Notes: generated by a model not told the origin, from the sequence alone. 64,000 nt of DNA from Jeotgalibacillus haloalkalitolerans (GCF_034427455.1 NZ_JAXQNN010000002.1:496001-560000); one strand, 5' to 3'; positions 9,057 to 17,627 are shown, counted from the first letter of the stretch. A program made the numbers and translations.

Positions 9057-9154
9057 TCATTTTTCCTCCTTTAGTATCTTTAATTATTGTACATATTCAG
9101 CTATCACAGTTACAAGAGAAACGTCTGAAGTCTGACAACTTATTTTTCCGAGAA

Positions 9155-10036
9155 TTATGCTCTCGGATGAAATTGGGAATAAACCTCTCTGATTCTTTTA
9201 GTTGAAACATGTGTATAGATCTGTGTGGTGGAAATATCTGCATGTCCCAGCATCTCTTGAACCGCTCTCAGATCCGCTCCATTCTCAAGTAAATGAGTTG
9301 CAAATGAATGTCTGAGGGTATGTGGTGTTAATTCCTTTTCAATTTTAGCTTTTTCAGAAAGCGCTTTTAATATTTTCCAGAAACCTTGTCTGCTCAACCT
9401 GCGGCCGTGGTGGTTTAAAAACAGTGCCTGCTCCCCCGGTTTGCGTCCTCTGTTCTGTCTGACATACTGGGAAATGATGTTGGACGCAGTATGACCGATC
9501 GGAATAATCCTTTCTTTATTTCCCTTCCCAGTGCACTTAATAAACCCCATATCAAGGTTAATGTCATCTGTGTTCAAATTGATTAATTCACTGACCCGCA
9601 TACCGGTTCCATAAAGCACTTCAAGCATTGCTTTATCTCTCAGTCCATTTTTCTTTGTCAGATCAGGACTTTCAAGCAGTGCCTCAACCTCTTCTATACT
9701 TAATACCTTTGGGAGCGTTTTTTCAGCCTTCGGAGTATTCAGATGTTCAGTCGGATCCTGGGTGCAGATCCTGTTCCTCATTAAGTAATGGTGGAAAGAT
9801 CTAATTGAAGACGTATGTCTGGCGATTGTTTTGGATGACTTCCCCTGCTGTTTTAAATGTTGAAAAAACTGCAGAACCTGAAGTCTTTGCACATCACAAA
9901 CATGGCTGATTCTTTCAACCTTGATCAGATAGTCAGTATAACTTTTCAGGTCTCTCTCGTAAGATTGAATGGTATTTTTTGATAGCCCTTTTTCAACAAT
10001 CATGTATTGTATAAAATCCTTTAATTGATCCTTCAT
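9155..10036 (-). CDS. xerD: Site-specific tyrosine recombinase XerD
   Basis: With its XerC partner it resolves chromosome dimers at dif before division. The 293-aa protein has a core-binding domain (residues 1-95) with the typical opening of XerD. The catalytic domain contains all active-site residues: R147 (GTGMRVSEL), K171 (GKGNKER), H239 and R242 ([14 protein letters not shown]), H265 ([10 protein letters not shown]) and Y274 (QIYTHVS). The ATG at 10036 follows GGGGTGAG. It corresponds to B. subtilis ripX, between fur and drm. No dif site was recognised in the window, so this is a housekeeping gene and not an integrase of a mobile element. Confidence 0.94.
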   Translation of the reverse strand: MKDQLKDFIQYMIVEKGLSKNTIQSYERDLKSYTDYLIKVERISHVCDVQRLQVLQFFQHLKQQGKSSKTIARHTSSIRSFHHYLMRNRICTQDPTEHLNTPKAEKTLPKVLSIEEVEALLESPDLTKKNGLRDKAMLEVLYGTGMRVSELINLNTDDINLDMGFIKCTGKGNKERIIPIGHTASNIISQYVRQNRGRKPGEQALFLNHHGRRLSRQGFWKILKALSEKAKIEKELTPHTLRHSFATHLLENGADLRAVQEMLGHADISTTQIYTHVSTKRIREVYSQFHPRA

Positions 10037-10186
10037 TCACTCACCCCGCCTCTTCTATATTCTAATGTTTTCATCGTATAAAGTCATCTTCCGTCTTATG
10101 TTATTACAGACTTTTAATACTTTTTTGTGCGCGTATTTCAACCTGTTAATCCCTTTATAATACGCAGGCTTATTTTGAAAAGTGGC

Positions 10187-10356
10187 TTTGTTAAATTTGG
10201 CTGATGATCTCCGCTTCAGGGGGACGCTTTCCGCGGCCGGGCGGTGAGCCCGCAGGCTTCGCCATGCCAAGTCTCACACGTCCCTTCCTGCCGCAGGAGT
10301 CGCCCCCTTTCGCTTCGATCACCAGCTGTGCAAAAACAACAATGGACTTTATCAAA
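10187..10356. repeat. Dispersed palindromic repeat, copy A (full length, with terminal inverted repeats)
   Basis: A 170-bp GC-rich element sits in an otherwise A/T-rich spacer. Its outer ends are imperfect inverted repeats, TTTGTTAAATT (10187) and ACTTTATCAAA (10346-10356). Inside these lies a closing stem, GCTGATGATC against GATCACCAGC. The core holds the shared blocks GGGGGACGCTTTCCGCGG, GCGGTGAGCC and CGCAGGAGTCGCC. Copies B (16782-16911) and C (37386-37504) are related. ORFs overlapping it are spurious. The rest of the 10037-10399 spacer holds the fur terminator and nothing else I can support. Confidence 0.85.
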
Positions 10357-10358
10357 GT

Positions 10359-10394
10359 GAAAAAAATAAAAAACCATGCACTGATGCATGGTTT
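10359..10394 (-). terminator. Terminator of fur
   Basis: Leftward: AAACCATGCA, loop TCAG, TGCATGGTTT, then a T-rich tail. It begins just after the fur stop codon. Confidence 0.9.
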
Positions 10395-10399
10395 GGTAT

Positions 10400-10837
10400 C
10401 TATTCCTGGCATCTATGGCATATGCCATGAAATGTCAGGCGGTGATCTTTAATTTTAAAATTCCAGTCACGCTCAACAATTTCTTCAACATCTTCAAGTA
10501 AGTCATCCTGAATCTCATCAACAGCGCCGCATTCCAGACAAATCAGATGATGGTGGAAATGAGCTGCACCCTCTTTACGCAAATCATATCTTGAAACACC
10601 GTCTCCAAAATTAATTTTATCAACTACTTTTAATTCAGATAGAAGTTCCAGTGTTCGATATACAGTCGCAAGTCCTATTTCAGGCGCTTTGTCTTTTACT
10701 AATAGATATACATCTTCTGCGCTGAGGTGATCGGCTTCGTTCTCAAGTAGTACCCTGACTGTTGCTTCACGTTGAGGGGTTAATTTATAGCTTGCTGAAT
10801 GAAGCTGCTTTTTAATTCTGTCGATCCTGTTCTCCAC
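10400..10837 (-). CDS. fur: Ferric uptake regulator Fur
   Basis: This iron-dependent dimeric repressor controls uptake and siderophore genes. The 145-aa protein has the N-terminal winged helix (LTPQREATVRVLLE, and recognition segment PEIGLATVYRTLELL). The metal-binding hinge is AAHFHHHLICLECG, and the C-terminal CxxC pair HGICHRCQE fits the structural zinc site. The GTG start at 10837 follows GGGAGGGG. Position between xerD and spoIIM matches the B. subtilis fur locus. PerR and Zur belong to the same family, but the residues and neighbourhood favour Fur. A Fur-box-like palindrome lies about 60 bp upstream, suggesting autoregulation. Confidence 0.92.
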   Translation of the reverse strand: MENRIDRIKKQLHSASYKLTPQREATVRVLLENEADHLSAEDVYLLVKDKAPEIGLATVYRTLELLSELKVVDKINFGDGVSRYDLRKEGAAHFHHHLICLECGAVDEIQDDLLEDVEEIVERDWNFKIKDHRLTFHGICHRCQE

Positions 10838-10895
10838 GTTTACCCCTCCCTCACAATATCAACAACATTATAACAAACGGCAAGCTGTTTGCAAA

Positions 10896-10910
10896 CAATA
10901 ATCATTATTA
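10896..10910. promoter_or_regulatory. Fur-box-like 7-1-7 palindrome upstream of fur
   Basis: CAATAAT-C-ATTATTA matches the 7-1-7 Fur box TGATAAT-n-ATTATCA in 12 of 14 fixed positions, with a perfect 5-1-5 core. It lies upstream of the fur start, inside an A/T-rich promoter region that holds a second partial site around 10926-10934. Confidence 0.5.
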
Positions 10911-10947
10911 ATTAATATCTTAATAGATTATTATCAAGTATTTATTA

Positions 10948-11538
10948 TTATGTAATAAAAATTCTAATTAAGAATCCCGGTACGTAATATTCGACTAGCC
11001 CGGCAACACCTGCAGCTGCAAGTGAAACGCCGAGTAAAACCAGATAGGCGGTCCCTATGCTCTTTATAGTATAAATAAAAGGTTGTCTTGCGCCAATCCC
11101 TTTCCATATCTGCCCTGCAAGTATGAGTGATTCCGCACCTAAAATAATATAGACAGACATGATCAGCAGATTGTGAGGTAAAAGAACGATTGCAGCTTCC
11201 AAAATTCCGCCCATGCCTTTTTCATACAGCATCATGCCAGAGGCAAAACCAAAAAGACAACCCTTCATATAAATTAAAAACCAGGCGACCGGCAAACCGG
11301 CTAATGTAAATCCGGAAGTCCAAATAAACAGCAGGATAAATAAATCAATCAGCATTGCACTGAATATCTGACCGCTCCCGCCAAATTGAATATCCGGGAT
11401 GATGTGAAGAGGCGCATAAATATTTACAAGAAGTGCTCCTGCTGCTGTACCACCGGCAAGTAAAATCAAAATAAAAATATAATACGCCATGTGGTTTGAA
11501 AGATAATGCAAAATATGAGTGCTGACATTCGGCTTCAT
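10948..11538 (-). CDS. spoIIM: Stage II sporulation protein M
   Basis: This is a membrane subunit of the SpoIID-SpoIIM-SpoIIP engulfment complex that drives septal peptidoglycan remodelling in the mother cell. The 196-aa product has five or six hydrophobic segments (about residues 18-40, 60-82, 85-105, 112-138, 165-190). It carries the DUF95/SpoIIM-type motif of a membrane turn with YMKGCLFGFASGMM and LPHNLLIM. The ATG at 11538 follows GGGAGGGGAAG. Position between fur and nudF matches B. subtilis. The call rests on topology, length and synteny, not on catalytic residues. Confidence 0.88.
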   Translation of the reverse strand: MKPNVSTHILHYLSNHMAYYIFILILLAGGTAAGALLVNIYAPLHIIPDIQFGGSGQIFSAMLIDLFILLFIWTSGFTLAGLPVAWFLIYMKGCLFGFASGMMLYEKGMGGILEAAIVLLPHNLLIMSVYIILGAESLILAGQIWKGIGARQPFIYTIKSIGTAYLVLLGVSLAAAGVAGLVEYYVPGFLIRIFIT

Positions 11539-11584
11539 GCATCTTCCCCTCCCTGCACAACCATTCTATGCAGGAAGTCTGTGT

Positions 11585-12139
11585 CTATGTAAGTTTTCTC
11601 AATTGCTCTAATCTGAGATATTGGACTGCATATGCCGTTTTCGCATCAAAAATCCTCTGGTTCAATACCATCTTTTCAGCTTCTTCAAGGGTCACTTCCA
11701 TTAATTCCACAAACTCATCTTCATCAGTGCCGTGAGAATTTTCAATTTTATATAAACCCTCTGCGATATATACATGTACCAATTCATCTGCAAACCCCGG
11801 AGAAGTGTAAAAAGAAATTAAATGAGTTAATGTCTTACATCCGTACCCTGTTTCTTCTTCCAGCTCTCTTTCAGCAGTTACTTCAGGTAATTCACCAGGC
11901 TCAAGCTTTCCGGCAGGGATCTCTACTATCGACCTTTCCAGTGCTTTACGATATTGTTCAACCATGATGAGCTTATCGTCATCTGTTTTGGCTATGACAC
12001 AAACTGCACCAGGATGTTTGATAATTTCCCTTTTAGACGTTTTCCCGTTTGGTAATTCAACGTCCTCAATTTGAAGACTGATGATTTTACCTTTGAACAG
12101 CTCATTTTTTGTAATGGTTTTTTCTTCGAATTTTTTCAT
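11585..12139 (-). CDS. nudF: ADP-ribose pyrophosphatase (Nudix)
   Basis: It hydrolyses ADP-ribose to AMP and ribose-5-phosphate, a cytosolic clean-up activity. The ATG at 12139 (MKKFEEKTITKNELFKGK) follows AAAGGAGT; the alternative GTG at 12148 abuts the site and is unlikely. The product is 184 aa. The Nudix box is complete: G-x5-E-x7-REL-x-EE-x-GY in the segment from GKLEPGE to REELEEETGY-type residues (about 82-104). An upstream EQYRKALERSIVEIPAG supports the ADP-ribose subfamily. It is B. subtilis yqkG/nudF by position, divergent from the aldo/keto reductase gene. Confidence 0.92.
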   Translation of the reverse strand: MKKFEEKTITKNELFKGKIISLQIEDVELPNGKTSKREIIKHPGAVCVIAKTDDDKLIMVEQYRKALERSIVEIPAGKLEPGELPEVTAERELEEETGYGCKTLTHLISFYTSPGFADELVHVYIAEGLYKIENSHGTDEDEFVELMEVTLEEAEKMVLNQRIFDAKTAYAVQYLRLEQLRKLT

Positions 12140-12252
12140 AGGGTCCACTCCTTTATAAATGTATTGTAACAGTGTTTTTCTGTGATTTCCTTATGCTTTG
12201 TTTAAACGAGGAGAAATGAGAGAATATGATGATTAAAGAGAGGAGAATGATG

Positions 12253-13158
12253 ATGGAAAAAAGAAGGATCGGTTTATCACCACTCAAAAGTTCACTGCTT
12301 GGTCTTGGGTGTATGTCTCTTGGGACTGATGCCAAAAAAGCTGAAAACATTATAAAAACCGCTTACGAAAATGGAATCAATTATTTTGATACTGCTGATT
12401 TATATGATTATGGAACGAATGAAGAAATTGTCGGAAAAGCGTTAAAGCCAATCAGAGATAACGTACTCATTGCTACTAAAGTAGGTAACCGCGCTAAGGA
12501 CGACTTAAGCGGCTGGTATTGGGATCCATCCAAATCCTACATAAAGAAACAGATTAAAAACAGCCTGAAACGACTGCAAACTGACTACATCGACCTTTAT
12601 CAGCTTCACGGCGGTACGCTTGATGATCCGATCGACGAAACAATTGAAGCTTTCGATGAACTCAAGCAGGAAGGTCTGATCAGAGCTTACGGCTTTTCTT
12701 CCATTCGCCCTAACGTGATCCGTGAATATGCACCAAGGTCCTCTGCGGATTCCAATATGATGCAGTATAGTCTGCTTGACCGGAGACCTGAAGAACAGGC
12801 CTTTGAAGTATTAAAAGAAAATAACGTATCTGTTATTACAAGAGGTCCTCTTGCTAAAGGTCTGCTTTCAGCAAAGTTCAAGGAAAAATTAGCGGACAGC
12901 TTTGTTCACTATTCACGCCATGAACTTGAAGAACTGATACCTAAATTGCAGGAACTGTTTGAAGGACGGTCATTAACAGAAATTGCGCTACTGTTTAATG
13001 CTGCTCATCCTGAAGTGTCTACAATTATTGCCGGTGCAAGTTCCCCTGAACAGGTAACTGAAAATATTAAGGCAATCAACCAGGCTTCATTATCCAGGGA
13101 AGAAATCGAAATATTAAAATCACTGACCAAAACAGATGGATATAAAGAGCATCGCTAA
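12253..13158 (+). CDS. yqkF: Aldo/keto reductase (YqkF-like)
   Basis: This is a cytosolic NADPH-dependent oxidoreductase of the AKR superfamily; the physiological substrate is unknown. Three consecutive ATGs occur at 12247, 12250 and 12253. GAGAGGAGA ends just before the first, so spacing favours 12253 (MEKRRIGLSPLKSS), which also matches the family start. The 301-aa product shows GLGCMSLGTD, the catalytic Asp/Tyr segment FDTADLYDYGTNEEIVGKAL (about residues 46-65) and the catalytic Lys in LIATKVGNR. The His segment is YQLHGG (about 115-120) and the cofactor-binding end is STIIAGASSPEQ. It is transcribed away from nudF and ends at a strong terminator shared with yqkE. Confidence 0.88.
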   Translation: MEKRRIGLSPLKSSLLGLGCMSLGTDAKKAENIIKTAYENGINYFDTADLYDYGTNEEIVGKALKPIRDNVLIATKVGNRAKDDLSGWYWDPSKSYIKKQIKNSLKRLQTDYIDLYQLHGGTLDDPIDETIEAFDELKQEGLIRAYGFSSIRPNVIREYAPRSSADSNMMQYSLLDRRPEEQAFEVLKENNVSVITRGPLAKGLLSAKFKEKLADSFVHYSRHELEELIPKLQELFEGRSLTEIALLFNAAHPEVSTIIAGASSPEQVTENIKAINQASLSREEIEILKSLTKTDGYKEHR

Positions 13159-13163
13159 AATTT

Positions 13164-13196
13164 AAAACTGAGGGGGGTCCCCTCAGTTTTTGTATT
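13164..13196 (+). terminator. Terminator shared by yqkF and yqkE
   Basis: AAAACTGAGGGG pairs exactly with CCCCTCAGTTTT around a GGT loop, followed rightward by TTTTTGTATTTTTT. It serves yqkF. The yqkE stop codon lies inside the right arm. Confidence 0.9.
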
Positions 13197-13407
13197 TTTT
13201 CCAGTCAAGGTTACTTTCATTCAGCAATTCCTCAAACGATTTATTTTTCTCACGGAGTCTTCTCTCTTCTTCTTTTCTTACCAAAGCTTCTTTTCTGTTC
13301 TTTTCTTCAGTTTCAACAGCATCCTGTTTAAGCATTTTTAATTTTTCCAGCGTTTGAGCGTTAAGGGTATCCTTTAAAACAGCATCCTTATCCTGCCCTT
13401 TTTTCAT
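13183..13407 (-). CDS. yqkE: Small charged coiled-coil protein (YqkE/DUF3886-like)
   Basis: This is a 74-aa, highly charged protein with no assigned function. Residues about 12-55 are a continuous Lys/Glu/Arg-rich helix likely to form a coiled coil (EEKNRKEALVRKEEERRLRE). The C-terminus (FEELLNESNLDWKKYKN) is the part most typical of the YqkE family. The ATG follows AAGGGGGG. Neighbours yqkF and yqkD-type genes match B. subtilis order. Its stop codon falls inside the hairpin terminating the convergent gene. Confidence 0.8.
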   Translation of the reverse strand: MKKGQDKDAVLKDTLNAQTLEKLKMLKQDAVETEEKNRKEALVRKEEERRLREKNKSFEELLNESNLDWKKYKN

Positions 13408-13424
13408 TTATATCCCCCCTTGTC

Positions 13425-14087
13425 TCAGAAGGCATCCATTTTAATATTTTCAGCAATGTGAAGCACTGGTTCAGTAGTATTGATAATATCATCAATGGTA
13501 AAGCCTTTTGCTACTTCCGTCAGCTCAAGACCGGATGGCGTGACTTCTATGACTGCACGCTCTGTGATAATACGATCCACAACACCTTTTCCTGTTAAAG
13601 GCAGGGAGCATTCTTTCAGAATTTTCGGGCTTCCACCTCTGCTGACATGCTCCATTATAATGATGATTTTCCTCGCACCGTGTACAAGGTCCATCGCTCC
13701 TCCCATGCCTTTGATCATTTTACCCGGGATCATCCAGTTTGCCAAATCACCTTTTTCTGATACTTCCATACCACCAAGGATAGCAATATCAACATGCCCG
13801 CCTCTAATCATACTGAAAGATTCTGCACTGTCAAAAAACGCAGCCCCCCTGATCGCAGTCACAGTCTCTTTACCTGCATTGATCAAATCGGGATCAAGTT
13901 CACTTTCTTCAGGATACTTACCGATCCCGAGCAAACCATTCTCAGATTGTAGAATTACTTCTTTTCCTTCAGAGATATGATTGGCTACAAGTGTCGGCAT
14001 GCCGATCCCTAAATTAACATAGTCACCGTTGTTAATCTCCTGTTCAGCTCTTTTTGCGATGGTCTCACGTACTTTTTGCTTATCCAT
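13425..14087 (-). CDS. scoB: 3-oxoacid (succinyl-CoA:acetoacetate) CoA-transferase subunit B
   Basis: This is the beta subunit of the CoA-transferase that moves CoA from succinyl-CoA to acetoacetate. The ATG at 14087 ([14 protein letters not shown]) follows GGAGGTC. The longer reading to 14231 only traverses scoA out of frame. The 220-aa product contains the active-site glutamate motif SENGLLG (residues about 45-52). It also has [14 protein letters not shown] and the oxyanion segment [12 protein letters not shown]. The start overlaps the end of scoA by 8 nt, so the subunits are translationally coupled. The divergent neighbour is HMG-CoA lyase, which makes acetoacetate. Confidence 0.93.
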   Translation of the reverse strand: MDKQKVRETIAKRAEQEINNGDYVNLGIGMPTLVANHISEGKEVILQSENGLLGIGKYPEESELDPDLINAGKETVTAIRGAAFFDSAESFSMIRGGHVDIAILGGMEVSEKGDLANWMIPGKMIKGMGGAMDLVHGARKIIIIMEHVSRGGSPKILKECSLPLTGKGVVDRIITERAVIEVTPSGLELTEVAKGFTIDDIINTTEPVLHIAENIKMDAF

Positions 14088-14787
14088 TTTTTTGACCTCC
14101 GGCAGCAACTGTTTTTCTCTCAATTCTCTTCTCCTGATCAGCCTGCAATAATCCCTGAACATAAATACTTGGTGTATGGACATGATCAGGATCCAGCGTG
14201 CCTGTTTCAACAAGCTCCTCAACTTCTGCAATCGTCACTTTACCTGCTGCTGCAATCATCGGGTTAAAATTCCGTGCTGTTTTTCTGTATATCAGATTGC
14301 CCATTTCATCCCCTCTCCAGGCTCTGACTATACTGACATCAGCTTTCAGTGCGCGTTCCATTACATATTCTTTCCCTTCAAAAGTACGGATCTCTTTTCC
14401 CTCTGCCACCTGAGTACCAACGCCGGCCGGTGTAAAAAATGCAGGAATCCCTGCTCCGCCCGCTCTGATTCTTTCAGCTAATGTCCCCTGGGGCACTAAT
14501 TCAACTTCAAGTTCCCCCGAAAGAACCTGCCTTTCAAATTCTTTATTTTCTCCTACGTATGAGCCGATCATTTTATTAATTTGATGATTGTGCAACAGCA
14601 ATCCAAGTCCCCAGTCATCGATTCCGCAATTATTCGAAATGACTGTGAGGTTTTTTACACCGCTGTCTCTGATAGCCAGAATCAGCTGTTCAGGAATACC
14701 GCATAATCCGAACCCTCCGGCCATTAATGTATCACCGTCTTTTAAAGCTGCTGCCGCCTCGTTTGCTGACTGATAAATTTTTTTCAT
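14080..14787 (-). CDS. scoA: 3-oxoacid (succinyl-CoA:acetoacetate) CoA-transferase subunit A
   Basis: This is the alpha subunit of the CoA-transferase, forming the heteromer with ScoB. I use the ATG at 14787 ([18 protein letters not shown]), preceded by AAAGGGG at 8 nt; the upstream ATG at 14808 has no site. The product is 235 aa. The family signature [12 protein letters not shown] (about residues 26-37) is complete and is followed by [15 protein letters not shown]. The C-terminal region has [34 protein letters not shown] promoter candidate with an overlapping cre site lies upstream, implying carbon catabolite control. Confidence 0.93.
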   Translation of the reverse strand: MKKIYQSANEAAAALKDGDTLMAGGFGLCGIPEQLILAIRDSGVKNLTVISNNCGIDDWGLGLLLHNHQINKMIGSYVGENKEFERQVLSGELEVELVPQGTLAERIRAGGAGIPAFFTPAGVGTQVAEGKEIRTFEGKEYVMERALKADVSIVRAWRGDEMGNLIYRKTARNFNPMIAAAGKVTIAEVEELVETGTLDPDHVHTPSIYVQGLLQADQEKRIERKTVAAGGQKNG

Positions 14788-14836
14788 TTTCCATACCCCT
14801 TTCATCACATAAAAAATGTGATACTGTACCTCTTCT

Positions 14837-14851
14837 ATGTAAGCGCTTTAA
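14837..14851. promoter_or_regulatory. cre (CcpA) site in the scoA / HMG-CoA lyase divergent promoter
   Basis: ATGTAAGCGCTTTAA matches the cre consensus WTGNAANCGNWWWCA with one mismatch. On the leftward strand it overlaps the -35 element (TTAAAG) of a TTAAAG-17-TACAGT promoter for scoA. That placement fits repression by CcpA in sugar. Confidence 0.6.
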
Positions 14852-14918
14852 CTCCTTCTTTTTTACATTCTTTTTTTCTGCTAAAGTGGAATTATGACTT
14901 TTAAAGGAGATGGGAAAT

Positions 14919-15821
14919 TTGGAATTGCCGCGTTTTGTCGAAATCATTGAAGTTGGACCGCGTGACGGCTTACAGAATGAATCAAAATTTGTTCCGACTC
15001 AGGTGAAAGCAGAATTTATAGATGCTTTATGGAAAGCCGGATTTAAAGAAATGGAGATCACTTCATTTGTATCACCTAAGTGGGTGCCCCAGATGGGAGA
15101 TGCAGCTGAAGTGATGCGTCTTTCAGGAAATCTGACACGTTCGATCGTCCTCACGCCAAACAAGCGCGGGATTGATAATGCATTATCATCCGGCGCCAAA
15201 GCGGTAGCTGTATTCATTGGGGTGAGTTCAACGTTTAACCTTAAAAATATTAATAAAACAACTGAGGATGCAGTTAATGACCTGCTTCCGCATATTCAGG
15301 AATTAAAGAAAAGCGGGATTTATGTAAGAGCATGTATTTCAACTGCTTTTCACTGCCCTTATGAGGGTGAAGTTGATCCGGCTGACACACTTGCATTATG
15401 TAAAGTGCTTGCTGATGCCGGCGTGGATGAGCTGAGCGTGGCTGATACGATCGGGCGGGCAACGCCTGCGGAATCATTTTCATTGTTCTCCCTGCTGAAA
15501 AGAGAACTGCCTGATATATTAATGGCTGCACATTTTCATGACACGCGTAAAATGGCCCTGGCTAATATTTATGCTTCTCTATGTGCTGGCATCACGAGGT
15601 TTGATGCTTCTGCAGGCGGACTTGGGGGATGCCCTTTTGCACCAGGCGCAAGTGGAAATGCCTCGACAGAAGATGTGGTATATATGCTTCACCGGATGGG
15701 GATCGAAACCGGAATCGACCTTGACCTGCTTGCTGAAGCAATCAGCGTCGTTGAACCACACGTGACACGTGAACTCACAAGCTGGTATTATCAATCATAT
15801 AAAAAGGAACAGCATTCCTAG
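14919..15821 (+). CDS. mvaB: Hydroxymethylglutaryl-CoA lyase
   Basis: It cleaves HMG-CoA to acetyl-CoA and acetoacetate, the last step of leucine breakdown. I prefer the TTG at 14919 (MELPRFVEIIEVGPRDG). AAAGGAGA lies 8 nt upstream, whereas the ATG at 14910 overlaps the site. The product is about 300 aa. It has the TIM-barrel metal-binding opening VGPRDGLQNE, the catalytic AHFHDTRKMALAN (about residues 203-215) and the diagnostic flexible-loop signature GGLGGCPFAPGASGN, with the active cysteine. B. subtilis yngG is the nearest named relative. Divergent from scoAB, whose substrate it produces. A homocitrate-synthase-like enzyme is excluded by the loop signature. Confidence 0.92.
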   Translation: MELPRFVEIIEVGPRDGLQNESKFVPTQVKAEFIDALWKAGFKEMEITSFVSPKWVPQMGDAAEVMRLSGNLTRSIVLTPNKRGIDNALSSGAKAVAVFIGVSSTFNLKNINKTTEDAVNDLLPHIQELKKSGIYVRACISTAFHCPYEGEVDPADTLALCKVLADAGVDELSVADTIGRATPAESFSLFSLLKRELPDILMAAHFHDTRKMALANIYASLCAGITRFDASAGGLGGCPFAPGASGNASTEDVVYMLHRMGIETGIDLDLLAEAISVVEPHVTRELTSWYYQSYKKEQHS

Positions 15822-15836
15822 AAAGCAGGGATCTTT

Positions 15837-16769
15837 GTGAGAAAAAGCAGCATTGCAGCGATTACAGCTGCTGCGGGTATCAGTGCGTTCGGTGTGTACT
15901 TATCTAATAAAATTATGTTTATGAAACTGAAAGACCCTGAAGAAATCGAACAGCGTGAGCAGGAAGCCGGATTTTATGACCCTGATGAGTATCTTAAGCT
16001 GATCAAAAAAGAAGTCCGTATTCCTTCACCCGCCGGTTATGATATTCATACTGTTTTCCTTGAAAAGTCACCCGGTGCACCGTATATGATTTTTTGTCAC
16101 GGGGTTACTGAAACAAAAATCAATTCTTTAAAATATGTGCGTCTTTTTATGGACAAAGGATTTAATGCTGTGATTTATGATCACAGACGACACGGGGACT
16201 CCGGCGGCAAAAGTACAAGCTATGGACATTTTGAAAAAAATGACCTGAAGGCTGTTGTGGATTGTCTGATTGAGGAGGAGGGTAACCAGGCTGTGTTTGG
16301 TATTCACGGGGAGTCTATGGGTGCTGTGACAATGCTGTTGTATGCAGGAAGTGTGGAGGACCGGGCGGCATTTTACATTGCTGACTGCCCATTCTCTGAT
16401 TTAACAGAGCAGCTGTCATTTCTCATGACTAAATCACCGCGGTCTGCGCTGCTTTCAAAAATGGCACTGTCCTTAGCCGGCTCTTTCATTTTTATCAGGG
16501 ACCGTTATATGATAAAAGGCGTTTCTCCCAAACAGGCTGTAAAACATATTCAAAAGCCCGTTCTATTTATTCACAGCAGACATGACAGCTTTATTCCTTC
16601 ACATATGACTGAAACACTTTATGAATTGAAAAACGGACCGAAAACTTTATTTATTCCTGAGGAAGGCGGGCATGCCCAGTCCTTCACTGCAAACCCGGAA
16701 GCATATAGTAAGGAAGTTGACCGTTTTCTACAGGAGCATTTTAATACAGCCTCATCAACTTATACGTGA
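15837..16769 (+). CDS. yqkD: Membrane-anchored alpha/beta hydrolase (YqkD-like)
   Basis: This is a serine hydrolase of unknown substrate. The 310-aa product starts with GTG and an N-terminal hydrophobic segment (residues about 5-27, SIAAITAAAGISAFGVYL), probably a signal anchor. It has the oxyanion-side FCHGVTE and the nucleophile elbow GIHGESMGA (Ser near residue 158). The acid is in HSRHDSFIP (near 246) and the histidine in EGGHAQS (near 278), completing the triad. It starts 15 bp after the HMG-CoA lyase stop, so the two are likely co-transcribed. Position next to yqkE/yqkF supports the YqkD assignment. Confidence 0.82.
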   Translation: MRKSSIAAITAAAGISAFGVYLSNKIMFMKLKDPEEIEQREQEAGFYDPDEYLKLIKKEVRIPSPAGYDIHTVFLEKSPGAPYMIFCHGVTETKINSLKYVRLFMDKGFNAVIYDHRRHGDSGGKSTSYGHFEKNDLKAVVDCLIEEEGNQAVFGIHGESMGAVTMLLYAGSVEDRAAFYIADCPFSDLTEQLSFLMTKSPRSALLSKMALSLAGSFIFIRDRYMIKGVSPKQAVKHIQKPVLFIHSRHDSFIPSHMTETLYELKNGPKTLFIPEEGGHAQSFTANPEAYSKEVDRFLQEHFNTASSTYT

Positions 16770-16781
16770 ATAAGACTATCA

Positions 16782-16911
16782 TAGTCGTTTCCTTGCGCTT
16801 CAGACGGACGCTTTCCCCGGGAACGGCGGTGAGCCTCCTCGGACGCTTCGCGCCTGCGGGGTCTCACCTGTCCGTCACATCCCGGTGGAGTTGCCGCCTT
16901 ACGCTCGACTA
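16782..16911. repeat. Dispersed palindromic repeat, copy B
   Basis: About 130 bp, GC-rich, between the convergent ends of yqkD and yqkB. It is bounded by TAGTCG and CGACTA. It contains ACGGACGCTTTCC, GGCGGTGAGCCTCC, GGGGTCTCACCTGTCC and GTTGCCGCC, recognisably the same blocks as copies A and C. Internal pairs GACGGAC/GTCCGTC and GGTGAG/CTCACC indicate a folded structure. It lacks the outer TTTGTTAAA-type ends of A and C. Confidence 0.8.
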
Positions 16912-16956
16912 CACTTAAACTTCATGAATAATTTGCTATTGAATTTTTTACAGCTT

Positions 16957-17286
16957 TTAATTTTTAATCGTATTTTTAAAGCTCATTCTGCCGTTAATCA
17001 TCTGTCCCGGGCTTTTCAGCTGGAATGTACGTGCTGACTCGGAATAATCGATCTTCAGGACTTTATCGTAAAAGACTTTTTTTGACGTTTCAACGAGTAT
17101 CGGCCGGTCATTTGTTTCAATCAGCTGATCTTCTTCCTCCGCCTTTTCTACATACCAGAGGATTGGAACACCATTTAGTACACATCCTGTTCCCTCAGTA
17201 TCATATTTCAGCTTCAGATATCCTGATTCAGCCGGAATCTTTTCAGCAATTTTTTCTGCAGCTGTTTTTGTAATTTCAATTTTCAT
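16957..17286 (-). CDS. yqkB: HesB-like iron-sulfur biosynthesis protein (YqkB-like)
   Basis: This is a small A-type/HesB-fold protein of unknown exact role, cytosolic. The ATG at 17286 (MKIEITKTAAEKIAEK) follows AGGAGGCGG; the longer reading has no site. The 109-aa product shows the single cysteine region YDTEGTGCVLNGVP, lacking the C-terminal Cys-Gly-Cys of true IscA carriers. That is typical of the YqkB family. Residues about 55-100 (DRPILVETSKKVFYDKVLKIDY) form the C-terminal part of the fold. It is convergent with yqkD across repeat B. Confidence 0.78.
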   Translation of the reverse strand: MKIEITKTAAEKIAEKIPAESGYLKLKYDTEGTGCVLNGVPILWYVEKAEEEDQLIETNDRPILVETSKKVFYDKVLKIDYSESARTFQLKSPGQMINGRMSFKNTIKN

Positions 17287-17402
17287 ATCTACCGCCTCCT
17301 GTTTCAACAGTATAGCATTTAAGATAAGCTTCTTCCGCTATCTTGCTTTTAACAGACTTTTCAAGTAGCATCAATTACGAAGTACATATTGGAGGGGTTC
17401 AG

Positions 17403-17627
17403 ATGGAAAAGAAAGTACAGATAAAAGTAATGGATAATGGTTCTTTGAAAGTAATGGGTGATGTTGAACTTGTCGATATGGATGGTAATCAATTCCCTGT
17501 AAAACAGGTATTCTCTCTTTGCAGGTGTGGCCAGTCTAAAAAAATGCCATTTTGTGACGCTTCACATAAAGGGGTTTTTGAATCCTGTGTACGTGCTGAA
17601 AAAGTTCTTGATAAGCAGACTGACTGA
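17403..17627 (+). CDS. CDGSH-type iron-sulfur domain protein
   Basis: This is a 74-aa protein with one CDGSH-like 2Fe-2S motif: LCRCGQSKKMPFCDASHKG (residues about 39-57). It has the three cysteines and one histidine expected as ligands (C-x-C ... C-D-x-S-H). The ATG at 17403 (MEKKVQIKVMDNG) follows TTGGAGGGG; the upstream ATG at 17343 has no site. Function is presumably redox or cluster transfer; no partner is evident beyond the divergent yqkB, itself an iron-sulfur-fold protein. Together they make a small iron-sulfur-related pair. Confidence 0.85.
   Translation: MEKKVQIKVMDNGSLKVMGDVELVDMDGNQFPVKQVFSLCRCGQSKKMPFCDASHKGVFESCVRAEKVLDKQTD

Noticed and set aside
9155-10036. XerD gene considered as the integrase of a mobile element.
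   Set aside because: Length, core-binding domain and fur/deoB synteny are those of housekeeping XerD; no attachment sites or cargo are present.
10055-10270. A 71-codon leftward ORF in the xerD-fur spacer, where B. subtilis has the small gene yqzK.
   Set aside because: Half of it runs through dispersed repeat A, it has no ribosome site, and its sequence does not resemble the membrane protein YqzK.
10191-10452. Several 70-80 codon ORFs across repeat A on both strands.
   Set aside because: They arise from the GC-rich palindrome and overlap the fur gene or its terminator; no ribosome sites or conserved motifs.
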